In this document: piece after piece, positions 26,992-38,348 of the stretch
Position numbering within the stretch: the stretch's first letter is position 1
How the letters are laid out: every line of letters starts with the position of its first letter
DNA from: Psilocybe azurescens
Taxonomy: Eukaryota; Basidiomycota; Agaricomycetes; Agaricales; Agrocybaceae
DNA: 64,000 bases
Direction: 5' to 3'
Assembly: GCA_023853785.1 (NCBI GenBank)
Contig: JAJIRX010000500.1
Location: 806,001 to 870,000, forward strand
Program-made: the position numbers and the translations under genes
The notes under the pieces: model-generated
Seen by the model: the letters and a program-made list of their open reading frames with translations, nothing else
Database searches by the model: none
Told to the model about the DNA's origin: nothing

Positions 26992-29900
26992 GGTATTCGT
27001 AAATAAGAAAGTTAGAGGGCAATCGTCAGAACGACTGCCGGTTGAAAACGTCGGCTTATCAGCCTGAGAACTTTTTTCGTTCGTATCTCTTTATCAGATA
27101 AGCGCCAGTCCACCACGTGTCATAAAACCATCAAAAGTTAATTACTAGGAGCGCTTATACCAATTAGTTAAGTAGTACGCTGTGGTATGAGGAATAGGAG
27201 GACGTTAACTCGAAAGCAAAGTCAAGTGACGTAAAGCTCTACCTTGCCGAACGACAGCGTAGACTCAAGCTAGAGTATGACTCGGTGTACTGAAGTTAAA
27301 AGCGTCGATGTGGCGCGCCATGTTCCCACTGAATGCCAGCTAATTTGTGTGGAACAATCTATAATCCCTGCCGTTCCTCGTGAGGAAACTTGGACACAAG
27401 ATATTGTATTGCCGGATATGACGACTCGGGAGCGAAGTGAGTCATATATTATTCACCCAAGAATCTCCAGTGATTTGATTGCCTGTTCTTTTCAGGTAAG
27501 GCAATCACTGGGCGGTCACGAGATTTTAAAATATTCCAGGATGTTCTGGCACGCCTATTAATCCGAGGTGGTGACTGGTAGTGAGTACAAGAATACTCTC
27601 TATTACAGAAGAAACGCTGCATTTCAAGGATATTTTATCCTGAACAAACATGTGGAAATTTATTTAAAACCAGCGGGCCTCCGGGCTTCCATCTGACTTA
27701 ACTCCTCCAACAAGGTCCGCGCGATCTACCAAAATGTTGATATAATGCAGGATTCTAGGCCAAATCAACCCCTAGCTTTGAATTCATTCTGTCAAATGAT
27801 CGAGTCATTGCTAACTGACTGTCTCCTGCATCGCACCTTAGCAAACATGACTAGTCTTGAATTCAAAGCATGTCCCTTTGACTTTTAGCTTACTCTCAGG
27901 TACATTGTTGGAATGGAATCCATGCGTAACACCGGGTTATTCTGCATTTCTCACACGCTTAAATACACAAGTTTAGGCACTCCTTCCCCTTACTCGGATG
28001 AATTCTCAAACCTGGCTCGGACCTTTGGCCGACACCTCTTTGTTGAGTTTGCAAGATTAATACCATAACCTCTGCATCGATTCTTCATCTGGACTTAGAT
28101 TTGTACTCTATTGATGTTGCGGACTGATTATCAATACAGCTACAGACTCTCAAAGTTTTAGTTGTATGGTTAATGTACGTATTGTCCCCAGGCGCCCATG
28201 AGCCCCATAATCCTAGGCATCTGAACTTTCAACGAGTCTGACTGCCAAGATTGAAGTTCCTTGGGGATGAGGGAAGAGATAAATTCTGTAGTCCTGAGGT
28301 GACAATTGAACACTTGACATTTATTTCGAGCATCTTTCCAACCAACTTCGTGACAACAAGTTCGTTCAGAAGACATTCCGACTGCCCGGAGTCTTGATCC
28401 CATCCGTCCAGTTTCTTATTCAGCCATAAGCCGAATTCAAACGCCCGATACAAAAATAAATGCGTTATGGAGGTAAGAAACATACAGTACAGTTGCTCAT
28501 AATGTATAACGCCAGTTCCCGGCATATTCCTGCACATTATTAGAATTATGTAATATTAAATAGTGTGACTAGTGTGGCACCCCGATGTAGTTCCCACCCA
28601 ATTCCTATACAAAATGAGAATTATACACTATGACGTTATACATTATGAGCCATGTACTGTGCCTACAAACAAGGGGCATTTTATCGCAAGAACTTCATAA
28701 AAGTCCTGACCTTCTGTTAAAGTCTCCAGGCTTGTGGGTGCTGCGGTATCTTGACAATACATTTCCTGGAAAGGAAAGTCAACTGATATGCACAGCCTCT
28801 GGATCTAGTCTTTCAACCAGGACTCCCGCAGCAAGCAAGAAAGCCTTTCTATCACCCTGTTCGCACCCTCGCCGACACTCGATAGAATTCCCTTCTTGTA
28901 AGGGGAAATGATTGTTTAAGCTTCCATAATTAAAACCAGCGGGCCGACGTAGTTGGGGGACTCCAGGTAGGAGAAAAAAGATGCCAAAAGATGCGCCACT
29001 TGCGGACTCCCCTGGACACCTTCAGTTTATCGCCGCTCTCTCGTTGACGGTTTGGTTAACTTGTGGCGATCCATGAATTCCATTTTCCGATGAGAGACGG
29101 TATCTAACCGGTTGCTAGACTATATTGAGCCGGTTTTATTCGCTCCATAGGACGCCTGTGAATATTTGTGGACTCGGGGAACTCGCCGATTGCAGAGGGC
29201 TGTACAGATTGATATCCACTGAGTGTTAAATATGAGCCGGGTTAATCTTTTAGTGACCACAAGGAACAGTGTCTCTCAGATTTATAGCGGAGTCTACGTA
29301 CTCAACTTAACAAAGCACATACCAAGAATTGGTCAGAACATCGTTCGTATTTACTAAGCAATGACACGTATAGTCAAGGACATTCAGATGACGCGATCTT
29401 TATTGATATCTCAGAGAAACGTACCCTCAATCTGCAAAATCTTCGGGAGTGCGGGAATGCTATTTTGAGGTGAGGCCAAGATTCAAAGAAGATCGTGGGC
29501 ATGGCGCACTGTTCGACTCATAGCTTCGATGTATATTGCTGATGGATAGCTCCGTATCTCTATTGCGACTCTCCAACGATTGAGAAGCTGTGATTAACTT
29601 GGAGAAGACACCACTTTCTTAAGATCCTTAGACACTCACCTGTCCTGAGAACTGATGAGTTTAGTATGTGAGCGGAAACCACACTACTAAGCCCACGCCA
29701 TACGGGTATTGTCCTTTTCCTCCCTTATCCTCGCTATACGAACCAGGACATCATCTAGATGCATATCCCGGTAGGCAGATCAACTTGCTATGCCAGTGTG
29801 AAGAAATATCTTTTCATCTAAAGTGATAAGAATAAGTATTTGCATGTTAGCCAGATGACCGACGGAGGGCTGAGGAACTGAAGCCATGACTTGATCCATA

Positions 29901-30441
29901 TGCAGTCATAAGTGATACGCGCGGTAATGGGTGTCAAAATGACAACATTCTAAATAACAACGGACTCGAGGATGTAGGGAACGTCACATCAATTATCAGC
30001 TACTGAAAGAGGACAATCGATTGCAAATAACGTATAGACTGACTTTGTACATGCAATGTATGGTGTTTGCACCTAATGGCGAACTCAGCTCTTAACCGGA
30101 AGAGAGAACGACGAGCCGCTTAAATTGCTACAGGATGATCAAAGTGATGCAGATTAGTAGCGTACCTACTTTGCGCCCATTCCATGAGGGATATCAGACA
30201 CTTTCAGGCCCATATATACTGATATGAGGTTCTCTACTCCGAGTGTTTGTGGCTTACAACGCGAACGTGCTTTATTCGACAGAAGAGGTACAAAGTAGCA
30301 TTCCCCGAGTCGAAAGGCTGTGTGGAAGTGTCCCCCATGACATAAAATCAAAGAGGATCGTGCTGGATAGAGATGAGCAAGTCTATGAATCAGATTGTGA
30401 TTGGATGAATCGCAGACCTTTCGTATCGATGTCTTGAAGTG
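26992..30441. other. Long gene-poor interval
   Basis: About 3.4 kb of mostly AT-rich sequence. A minus-strand frame at 28229-28537 (102 codons) and an overlapping one at 28170-28403 have no recognisable motif. A 16-bp sequence, TTAAAACCAGCGGGCC, occurs twice in the same orientation at 27664-27679 and 28930-28945, with no longer similarity around it. Confidence 0.45.
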
Positions 30442-31486
30442 TTAGAACGTGGAAGTTCCAGTAACATTCCTCATCTTGTCAAGAACAATAGTTAATCCCG
30501 ATACCACCTTGGTCGAAGAGCCTTCGAGATTTTCATCGATAGCCAAAGGCGGAAAGTCTCCAAAAAGACATAACCAGGTATGTATCGATCGACAAATCTG
30601 ACAGAAAGATGTGATTTACAGATCACACTGAATCAGAGACGGGGACGAACGATTTGACGGCGGCATCTGACATGCCTTCGCCACCATTGCGAGCCTTCAT
30701 GTTATGCTCCTGTTCCAAGCGCCATTTGTACACCACAGCATATTGTGATAGATGACTAAAAGGAGGGGCCTCCGGTTTGAGCTAGATGACGATTATTTCA
30801 ATTGTAACATACAGCCGGGATAGGCTTAGATTCCAAGCGAACACTACTTTACCTGCACGAAGACATCGAAAAAGCTCCACAACCGTAAGTATTGCTTTAG
30901 GTTGTCATTTACTGTTTTTACGTCTATCAATCGACACACTCGGTCCAGGTTCAAGCCTAACTTCTGTCGCTCCGTCTCCCAAACGCCATTCCACCGAGAC
31001 AACAGTTCCTCATCCGATATGGGGTGAAAACCCACACACCAGCCTTCGAAAATAACAACGTCGAGCTGAGGAGGCTGTAATATAAGTGGTCCAGTACCAT
31101 CCATAGGAAGACGGTCGCCTTCCCCCCAGATACAGGCTTTTATCAAACCTTGGTAACTCAATAGTACCATTACTCGCCTTCAAAGCAGACAGGATCTGCA
31201 CTCCCAAATCAACATCATGGGTGCCAGGTTGACCGCGACCTTTCAGTAGTATATTTTCCGGGTTAGAGGCAGCAAGTAAAACTAATTCTTTATGAGGAAG
31301 ATAAAGATCATCGATGGATAGGACAGCGACGCGGAGTGAGTGTGGTGGCTCTTGCAGAAAAGACCGTAGGTGAGTGGCCAAATAGGACTTCCCGGATCCC
31401 TGTGGACCTTGAAGTGCGATAAAAAGCGGTCTTTTTTCAGATAGCTTATCCAGAACATACTGCGCAATGAGTTTGAGAGCAGTCAT
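30442..31486 (-). CDS. P-loop kinase of the glycerate 3-kinase / Tda10 family
   Basis: Cytosolic ATP-dependent kinase related to D-glycerate 3-kinase and yeast Tda10. The start MTALKLIAQYVLDKLSEKRP is at 31486. Walker A is LQGPQGSGKSYLATHL. Next come VAVLSIDDLYLPHKEL, LKGRGQPGTHDVDLG, ELPRFDKSLY, LDVVIFEGWCVGFHPI and LRLWSFFDVFVQ, in the family order. After an intron come LKPEAPPFSHLSQYAVVYKW and EQEHNMKARNGGEGMSDAAV, then a second intron with donor GTTCGT that gives KS-FVDRYIPGYVFFGD. Two one-base corrections are required: one extra base in the C run at 31122-31127, and one missing base in the A run at 30562-30566 (plus strand). Without the second, the protein would stop at 30492-30494 with a different tail. 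The start lies 162 bp from that of RER1, transcribed the other way. Confidence 0.85.
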
Positions 31487-31648
31487 GGTCGTGGAAAGTT
31501 GCCTAGGGTGAGTCGGCGACGCGGAATGGTGCCTGTTTGCATTTGGAACTCCGCTTGAAAGCGTAGTGCTCAGCTGGGCCTGGCAAAACTACACGTCTTG
31601 CGCAACACCTGGTCGTCCTTAACGCTCTTACTGCCCTTAACGCCCATA
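31487..31648. promoter_or_regulatory. Shared divergent promoter region (kinase / RER1)
   Basis: Only 162 bp separate the two start codons, so both genes must use overlapping upstream sequence. It is CT-rich in places (for example TGCCCTTAACGCCC). I see no convincing TATA box. The promoter role is inferred from position. Confidence 0.45.
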
Positions 31649-32561
31649 ATGATGTCGGACACCGGTTCTGGTATTGAGACCTCGCCAGTACAGAATATTA
31701 CAGCTCAGTATGCCAAGATACAACGGCAATACCAGCAAATTTTGGACCGTTGGACACCCCACATGCTCTACCGCTGGCTGTCGACCGCTGGCCTTCTGGC
31801 TGTATTTATGCTCAGGATAGTCTTTGCTCAAGGGGTGAGTTGAATATAGTGCCCACAACTTGTACTTGGTTAGCAAAACTTTCACAATCTCTGACACGTC
31901 TTCGCATCTTAGTGGTATATCGGTCTGTTGCAATTTCGATTTTTACAAAGCTCACATTCTCACCTTCGTCTGTTCTTTTATCTTAGTCTGCTGTGTGTTG
32001 AATTCTCTTTCCTGGATAGTGGTTCTCAACTAACGATGCGGAAAACTGTCTTCAGACGCCCATGCGATCTACCTCCTCAATCTTCTCCTCGCCTTCCTTC
32101 AACCAAAGTTCGACCCTTCTTTACAAGACGATCTCATGGCAGATGAAATAGAAGAAGGAGGAGATCCTGTTAGTCCACTACCTGTGCAGCGGGACGATGA
32201 ATTTAGGCCATTCGTCAGGCGCCTGCCTGAGTGGCAATTTTGGTGTGTCCCGTGATCGACTTATACTAGCCCCCAACTTTGTGTTGAAACCCCGAGCAGG
32301 CTTTCCTCGACTCGTGCTACACTCATTGCCCTATTTTGTACCTTCTCGACGGTGTTTGATGTACCCGTCTACTGGCCGATTCTCGTTGTATATTTCTTCA
32401 CCCTATTCGCATTGACTATGCGCAGGCAGATTCAGTATGTCACACCTTTGATTTTGTCGTCGAGTCCGGGTCTAACCATCTATCTTCTTAGACATATGAT
32501 AAAATACAAGTATATACCCTTTGACATTGGCCGCAAAGCTCGCTATGGTGGATCGAAGTAG
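31649..32561 (+). CDS. RER1: RER1, ER-resident membrane protein retrieval receptor
   Basis: Golgi membrane protein with four membrane segments that returns ER proteins by COPI transport. Exon 1: [20 protein letters not shown], then [20 protein letters not shown] and [19 protein letters not shown] 10-nt exon (31913-31922) encodes WYI plus one base. A 6-nt exon (31987-31992, TCTGCT) and then the exon at 32056 complete [26 protein letters not shown]. The rest is [25 protein letters not shown], then [40 protein letters not shown] and [20 protein letters not shown], with the stop at 32559-32561. These blocks match RER1 throughout. An alternative start is the next ATG (31652). No frameshift is needed if the microexon is used. 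Confidence 0.93.
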
Positions 32562-33913
32562 GCGATGTCGTCTGTTATACATATTCACGTCCATGAGAGA
32601 TGTTTAATGGGGAGTGGGCCAGGGGTTAGGCAGATATACTATAATCTTGAGTCACTCTTGCGGCTATTTCTTTATTTTTATTCAGTAGCTTGGATTGAAT
32701 CGAGATTAATGTGTGCTAGGTCTGATTGAGCCAGAAACCACCCTTGCACCCCTCATTTGATCATTTAGCCATGTTGGTTATAATACGTCTGCGGGATTGC
32801 AGATAATGTGTAAACGTTCGTTGAACGATTATAGGTTCCCTTTCCTACCATTTATGAATAGGGTATGTCAATTAGTGTAAACTTGTTGAGCTTCATGGCC
32901 AATGCTGGCATAGCAGTACAAACCACCCCAATTACAGGCGAGTCATTCTGTACTTCAAGTCTTCTGATGCTCAAACCATTTTATCAAAGCCACATACATA
33001 GGCCCTCTCGTATCACGAGAACTAAGTATGACCGATATCAAGGGAAAATACTTCAAATAAACTCAAGGGCGTGTAAATGCGAATACTTCATACAACATAT
33101 ATTTTATCTTCCAACGTTATGATGGACTCTGGACCGTTCAGAAATAATCTCAATTTTAGGGATACGGTCCGATAGCAAATACCTGGTTATTTGGTCTGTC
33201 AAGAGTGACATTTGCCGTCTTCCAATGTCTACGGCTTTGATCTACAATATATTAACTTCACTGGAGTCAGACGGATATACAAGGCGAAGACTCCTTCGTT
33301 CCATCGGCTCCTGTTACCATCTGAGCCTCCGAACACACATAACCAAACCGTACTCGTCTGTACAGTGTAAATTTCTTTGGGGTAAGAAGTACAGTCCAGG
33401 TTTATCAGACCTTAATAATCTTAACGCGGAGTGCCACAGCTCCAGCGATTGATATTGTGTACCCGACCCCGGCCATATTCTCACCTGTCGGGTACACAGT
33501 CTAACAATATACAGGAGCTTCATCTACTATTGCGTGCGATGGCTCGGGAATTAGTGGTTCTTGCTGCGATCTCATCGTCGTTCTAGCAATGCCATCAGTA
33601 AGACAGCGACAGCCATTCTACCTGGAAACGATGCGCCCTTGCGCCCCGGCCGCACTACCAGGGTACACCAGGTTAGTTGGTGACCATCACTAAACAACTG
33701 AATGCGGTCAGTCGGACATAGCTTGGAGCGAACACTCAGGCGAGTTTACGCAATGAGGGTTACAGTTCAGGTAATGCGTTGAGTGGAAATCGCAATTTAA
33801 AATTGAATGCTGTGAGCAATCTTTCTCTGATCAGAACAATACTGGCTGACAGTGTGCGACTTCTCTTTCTGGAAGGTAGGAAACTAAAGTATAAGCTCAT
33901 CACGTTGTTGAGT
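32562..33913. other. Intergenic region 3' of RER1
   Basis: Contains the RER1 3' flank. Short plus-strand frames at 32865-33122 and 33225-33452 show no recognisable motif. I see no gene. Confidence 0.45.
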
Positions 33914-34153
33914 GATTTCAACAGCCCACCAACCCTTTTATTGTGAATTTAATCGTGAAACATAGTAGAGATATTGTAGGAATTTGGTAGTGGGCGAATT
34001 CAAGGTGTGTTGATAATCAGAGAACTTCGTAATAATTTCGACGGCCCACCAACCTTCTTATTGTGAATTTAGTTGTGTAGCATCGTAGAGATATTGTAGG
34101 AATTTGGTAGTAGGCGAATTCAAGGTGTGTCTATAATCAGAGAACTTCGTAAT
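33914..34153. repeat. 120-bp tandem duplication, two copies
   Basis: Copy 1 (33914-34033) and copy 2 (34034-34153) align without gaps at exactly 120-bp spacing. Only a handful of substitutions separate them, for example ACCCTTTTATT versus ACCTTCTTATT and GGTAGTGGGCGAAT versus GGTAGTAGGCGAAT. Both contain AGAGATATTGTAGGAATTTG and AGAGAACTTCGTAAT. There is no open frame across both copies. It is probably a local duplication in non-coding DNA. Confidence 0.9.
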
Positions 34154-34495
34154 CATAAGCCCCTGTGTTTGCCATGTGCTGCGAGTGTTAGAGCCTTCTG
34201 CAAAGATATGTGGTAATCTGTAGTACGGGATTGTAGTGAGAACCTTCAAGTAGAATCTCGTTCCCGAGCCAAAATTCATCAAACCTCTCCACCCCCATAT
34301 CCGGCTCCCAAGCTTGATGCAGTATGCACATTATAAGTACGAGAGTTTTTGGGGGTCACTCAGAATGTCCGATTGGCAGCGCGTTTGCCTTAGACTTAGA
34401 GTAGCGCCCATTATATAAAATTTGTCATGTTTCGGAAATCTGCAGAAACGGAAGACAACATATGTTTACCACTCATTTTGGATACTATTTGAAAG

Positions 34496-34678
34496 TACAA
34501 TCGAACCTGCCATAACCCATACCTGTAATTACCCCATAATCTGTAATAACCTCCAGGTGTGAGCTGCCACCAAACCGAAATTTACACCAAAATTAACCTC
34601 TTATAACCCATAACCTGCCATAACCCACAGCCCGGGCCATCCACCGAGGGGGTATAGGTTATGACAGATTCGACTGTA
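34496..34678. mobile_element. MITE with pogo/Tc1-mariner-like inverted repeats and TA duplication
   Basis: The left end TACAATCGAACCTGCCATAA (from 34496) matches the reverse complement of the right end TACAGTCGAATCTGTCATAA (ending at 34678). The inverted match extends about 28 bp with roughly four mismatches. Outside the CARTCGAAYCTG ends lies TA on both sides, the target duplication of Tc1/mariner/pogo elements. The 179-bp interior is non-coding and contains several further copies of CATAACCC and TGCCATAACCCA. It is therefore a non-autonomous element whose transposase is not in this window. Confidence 0.78.
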
Positions 34679-36095
34679 TATATCAACAACAACATTGTGT
34701 ATGAACTGGAGTTGAAGCCAAATTTATGAAAAAGCTAAGCACGCCAATGTTCGTCGGTGGACCACATCAACGGAGATGTTCAGAGACACAACCTCAACAA
34801 AAGGGGTCCCTTTTCTCGCCTTTCAATGACGTATGCAGATGATTGTAGTTTTGTTTGAAAGAAAAATAGGAATTCTCCATTTGTCGGGTAGTTAAATAAC
34901 AGCCAGTCAAAGACACTGATCATTGCCAGTTGGTAGCATTCGAAATAGCGGTACACTCTAACACAGAAAAGCCTATTGCGGCTCTTATACAGTATACGCG
35001 TTTTCCAGGTCATACAGATCACCTTCTTTCGCGAACGAGAGCAGATAAGTATTTCCGGATATCTAGCAACTGCAAGAATCATGTGCGACGAAGACCTTCG
35101 CAGTAAGATGTGTATTGTAATGGCGAAAAGATGAGGTGGTGGATGTGTCTTTCGGCTAAGGACTGGCTCAGAAAAGATATCGGAGTAGGTCACTTGAGGT
35201 CACTCTAACTAAAGTCTGGGAGTTCAGGTTACGCCAGATATTGGGGGAGCACCTAGACTGTTGGTGACAAAGCAAGTTGTGGCACGTTTTATAGCAATAA
35301 TTGACACTGCGGTCACATTTCAGGCTTGTAATGGCACGCCATCCATAGAACATAGCAATAAATATTCATAGCCTGACAACGCCGTCCGAGTTAGTTCTGA
35401 ACATAACGTGATGCTATTGAGCGCTTGCCGATCCAAGTGAGCCTTTTATCCCGTGAAAAGTTATTCTAAGGATGCATATGTGCCAGAATCCACACAGCTT
35501 TATGAGCCGATGAAACCTTGCAACGTTGTTGAGAAGACAAAAGCGCCGTGCGAGGTTGCATCGCCACCTGCCAGTGTGTCCCAAAGGCTACTTTTGGGTT
35601 CTCCTCGAAAGGAATTGAGATGCATGACAACGTGTTGCTCTGTTAAGACCCCTAGCTTTCGAAGGTAGGTAGATATACCGTATATGGAGGTTGATAGTTA
35701 TGGCTTGCGAGGTCCACAGTTACATTCATCGCATAACCTAAAGGTATTTTCATTCAAAATTGTTCGAGATTGAATAACAATTAGCATCTTAGCAGAGCCA
35801 ACAGTACATAGTGGAAAGGGCACTGTAGCACTGTATTTTTCTTATGTGAGAGTCATAACAATAAATGAGGTCATCATGAGATAGTTCAATGGAGACACAC
35901 GAGAAGCCAGTTCTGAAGTTCCTCTGTAAATGGCCTGTCCAAGCATGGGAACATCTGGATTAAAATTCGGGGCCACGTTCAATACATGACCCTCATTTTT
36001 GATGGAAGAGCAGAGAAGGAACATAAGAATTGTATAGGTCATGCAAAGGTCATGTGTCCAAATGAATTGAAAGCCAACGTAACAGTATGGCAGTG
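34679..36095. other. Intergenic region
   Basis: Minus-strand frames at 34780-35193 (137 codons) and 35842-36042 are open but unrecognised. The latter lies just downstream of the broken repeat gene and might belong to its 3' end. I do not call a gene. Confidence 0.35.
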
Positions 36096-37577
36096 TTAAC
36101 GAACAGTTCCTGAAGGATCCCTGGGCTTCAGAAGGTCCGCTATGCAGCCCGAATCCCTGTCATGTAATGCCTGTCGATCATGATCCAGCCGCCGGGTAGT
36201 CCAAGGGTTGACAATGACGCATATGCCCCACGATGGAGAATGTTCTAGGTTGTTGGCGTAGTGACACATAAACAACGTCAGGTATTTGGTGAGAGTTTCG
36301 TATGGGTCGTATGAGTTGCCAGAGTCCCATGGCGTTTCAATCAGGAGAGTCATATCCCGTCGGAGAGTTACAGTGTAGTAGTCGTGCGCTTCAATAGGGC
36401 GTCCAGTTCACCGAGCCAAAATCGCAGTAGACTAGTTTTCCCTGTCGCCTGTGTAGCTTGGGAACCTTCTCAAACATGAAGCAGAGTGTTCTTCATAGAT
36501 CACTGAGATTCAGATATGGGTTTGGACATTTTTGGGGGAAAGACATACCTCAATTGTGTTACTGTGAAATAGGAATCATCCAAAGGCCGTTCTATCCACG
36601 TGGTATTCATGGTACCAGAGAACATACCTTTCAATGGCTGTAAAGGAGATATTTCGTCGAGCATTGGACATCACACGACATGTAATTCTCCGAGTCAGAA
36701 AACGCAGTCGACTTCCCCGCTTCGCATATCTACCTCGGAGACATTTGCACCTCGACAAGGTTTGAGGTATATGAATTGTGCTGTGTCCGTTCTCATAGCC
36801 GTTTCGAAGGGGCATGCCTCATGCCATGCAATATTGGGCTCGAATATTTCTATTCGCGTGGCATGTAAGAAGTTCGGGTCTGTACCAGCTGAGGGTATAA
36901 ACCCTGCGGTGGCTGTTAACATCAAGGTTCACCGAGTTAAACTCGCAGTCGACCTCTTGATTCCTTCGCCTGCATGGCTCGGAAACATGGTCTTACTGAT
37001 GCAAGACCTAAAAACTGTTCTATGAACCAATGGGCTCCGGATAACTTTTCAGAATAGACGTCTGCACCTCGTGTAAAATAGTCCATGGCCTGACAGATTC
37101 TATCTTTATCGTATTTTTACCTCTGCCCGGTCGTCTATGAATTCCGCGGAACCGGACCCTGGTATGGCGGTCTGCCTCGACTTTGTAGATCCGCCCTTGT
37201 GACGCCAAAGATTCAATTGGCCCAAAATCGACACGAGAATCCTTTCTGTGGCTGAGAAAATAGACGGTATATGCGTCATTAATTGAACACATTCCTCGCC
37301 CTTTCGGATCCAGAGCGTTTGACGGTCCTTCGAAGGAGTTTGTAAACACCAAGCAAAGTAGTTTTGTGCTTGATGTGTGTATAATATTCCAAAAGTGTCC
37401 AAGCGTATGCGCGACGTAGGAGAAATCTGACAGGTAAAGGGCAAACTGCCAGAGTCCGAATAGAAAATTCCCAGATACCCCGACGAGAAGTCTGCACCGA
37501 AGACTTACAGGCATAATCGTGACGTGTTCATCCAGGAGAAGCCAGGGTACCGTAATACAACCAGTGGGTAGCATCAC
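36096..37577 (-). pseudogene. Broken or frameshifted uncharacterised gene with internal repeats
   Basis: I do not recognise this protein, but several minus-strand fragments are protein-like: LINDAYTVYFLSHRKDSRVD, RIEIFEPNIAWHEACPFETA, AQFIYLKPCRGANVSEVDMR, TTWIERPLDDSYFTVTQLR, KLVYCDFGSVNWTPIEAHDY followed by YTVTLRRDMTLLIETPWDSG. The DNA encoding the V[DY]CxFxSxN motif occurs three times (36921-36957, 36679-36714, 36401-36434), each followed or preceded by a [DH]xYxTVxL motif. At least three one-base changes and one intron (GTATGT...TCTCAG, about 36506-36552) are needed to connect the pieces. It is either a decayed gene or a real one damaged by sequencing error, as elsewhere in the window. 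The 3' end at 36096 is the stop after SGTVR; the start is unknown. Confidence 0.4.
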
Positions 37578-38170
37578 ACGAAGGTAAAAGACATGTTTAG
37601 GGGTCGTTGAAGTGATGGAAGAAGCATCGTTCTAGACCGATTGATTTCCTAAGCGCCGGTGAAGGCATTAATATATGGCCAAAAGGCTGGCTTTCTTTCA
37701 GACATAAGTATGATCACATTGCAAAAGAATGAGCGAACAAGGAAAGCCTTGAGGAGGGTTATCCTTCAAGGCCTGAGGAAGTTCAGATGACAAGCATACA
37801 TAACAACGTCGTATTGTGGTAAAAGATTTCCAAAGAGTTACGTTGTTGAAGCCGGATGACTTTTCCCATCAAGCTCGGGAGGGGTTGTTGATCTGGAAGG
37901 AGAGAGGCGTGTTGAACAATGCAAGCGCAATCGACGATGGCTGTAAGATACAAAGCGAGATAACTGAATTTGCGCCTCTGTCAAAAGGGAACGTTGGAAC
38001 CCGGGTCACTGGACCGGTTACAAGCATTTTGTTGGTACTTGGATGCGGCAGTGACGTCTGCAGTTTCGTGAAGAAAATGCTCTTGGATTTGCTTGTGAAG
38101 TCGTGTCTCACACCGGGAAAATAGATATAGTAACTGATCTTAAGATGTTGAAGTAGAAAGCTCCAAAAAC
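37578..38170. other. Intergenic region
   Basis: About 590 bp between the broken repeat gene and the tRNA-Val. Overlapping frames on both strands at 37816-38124 show no motif. I see no gene. Confidence 0.45.
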
Positions 38171-38244
38171 TGATTCGACCCAGGCTCGAACTGAGGACCT
38201 TCTGTGTGTTAGACAGATGCGATAACCAACTACGCCATCGAACC
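38171..38244 (-). tRNA. tRNA-Val(AAC)
   Basis: The minus strand reads GGTTCGATGGCGTAGTTGGT at its 5' end and ends CTGGGTCGAATCA. The acceptor stem GGTTCGA/TCGAATC pairs at all seven positions (one G-T). The A box (TGGCGTAGTTGG) and B box (AGTTCGAGCCT) are good. The anticodon loop is CTAACAC with anticodon AAC, and the T stem is CTCAG/CTGGG. The length is 74 nt without an intron. A TTTTT terminator follows after one base (GTTTTT). It lies about 100 bp upstream of the PIG-U gene, on the other strand. Confidence 0.94.
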
Positions 38245-38348
38245 GATATGATTTGATGTTATTGAAAATAGTTATAGATATAAGTTGATACACGTGCGAG
38301 ATTATGAATTGCCATTGGGCCGCGTGCACGAAGTCAATTACTGCGATA

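Noticed and set aside
34360..34430. Leu-tRNA-like stretch (ATGTCCGATTGGCAGCGC)
   Set aside because: No B box or acceptor stem follows.
37816..38124. Overlapping 80-102 codon frames on both strands next to tRNA-Val
   Set aside because: No motif, and mutual overlap suggests chance openness.
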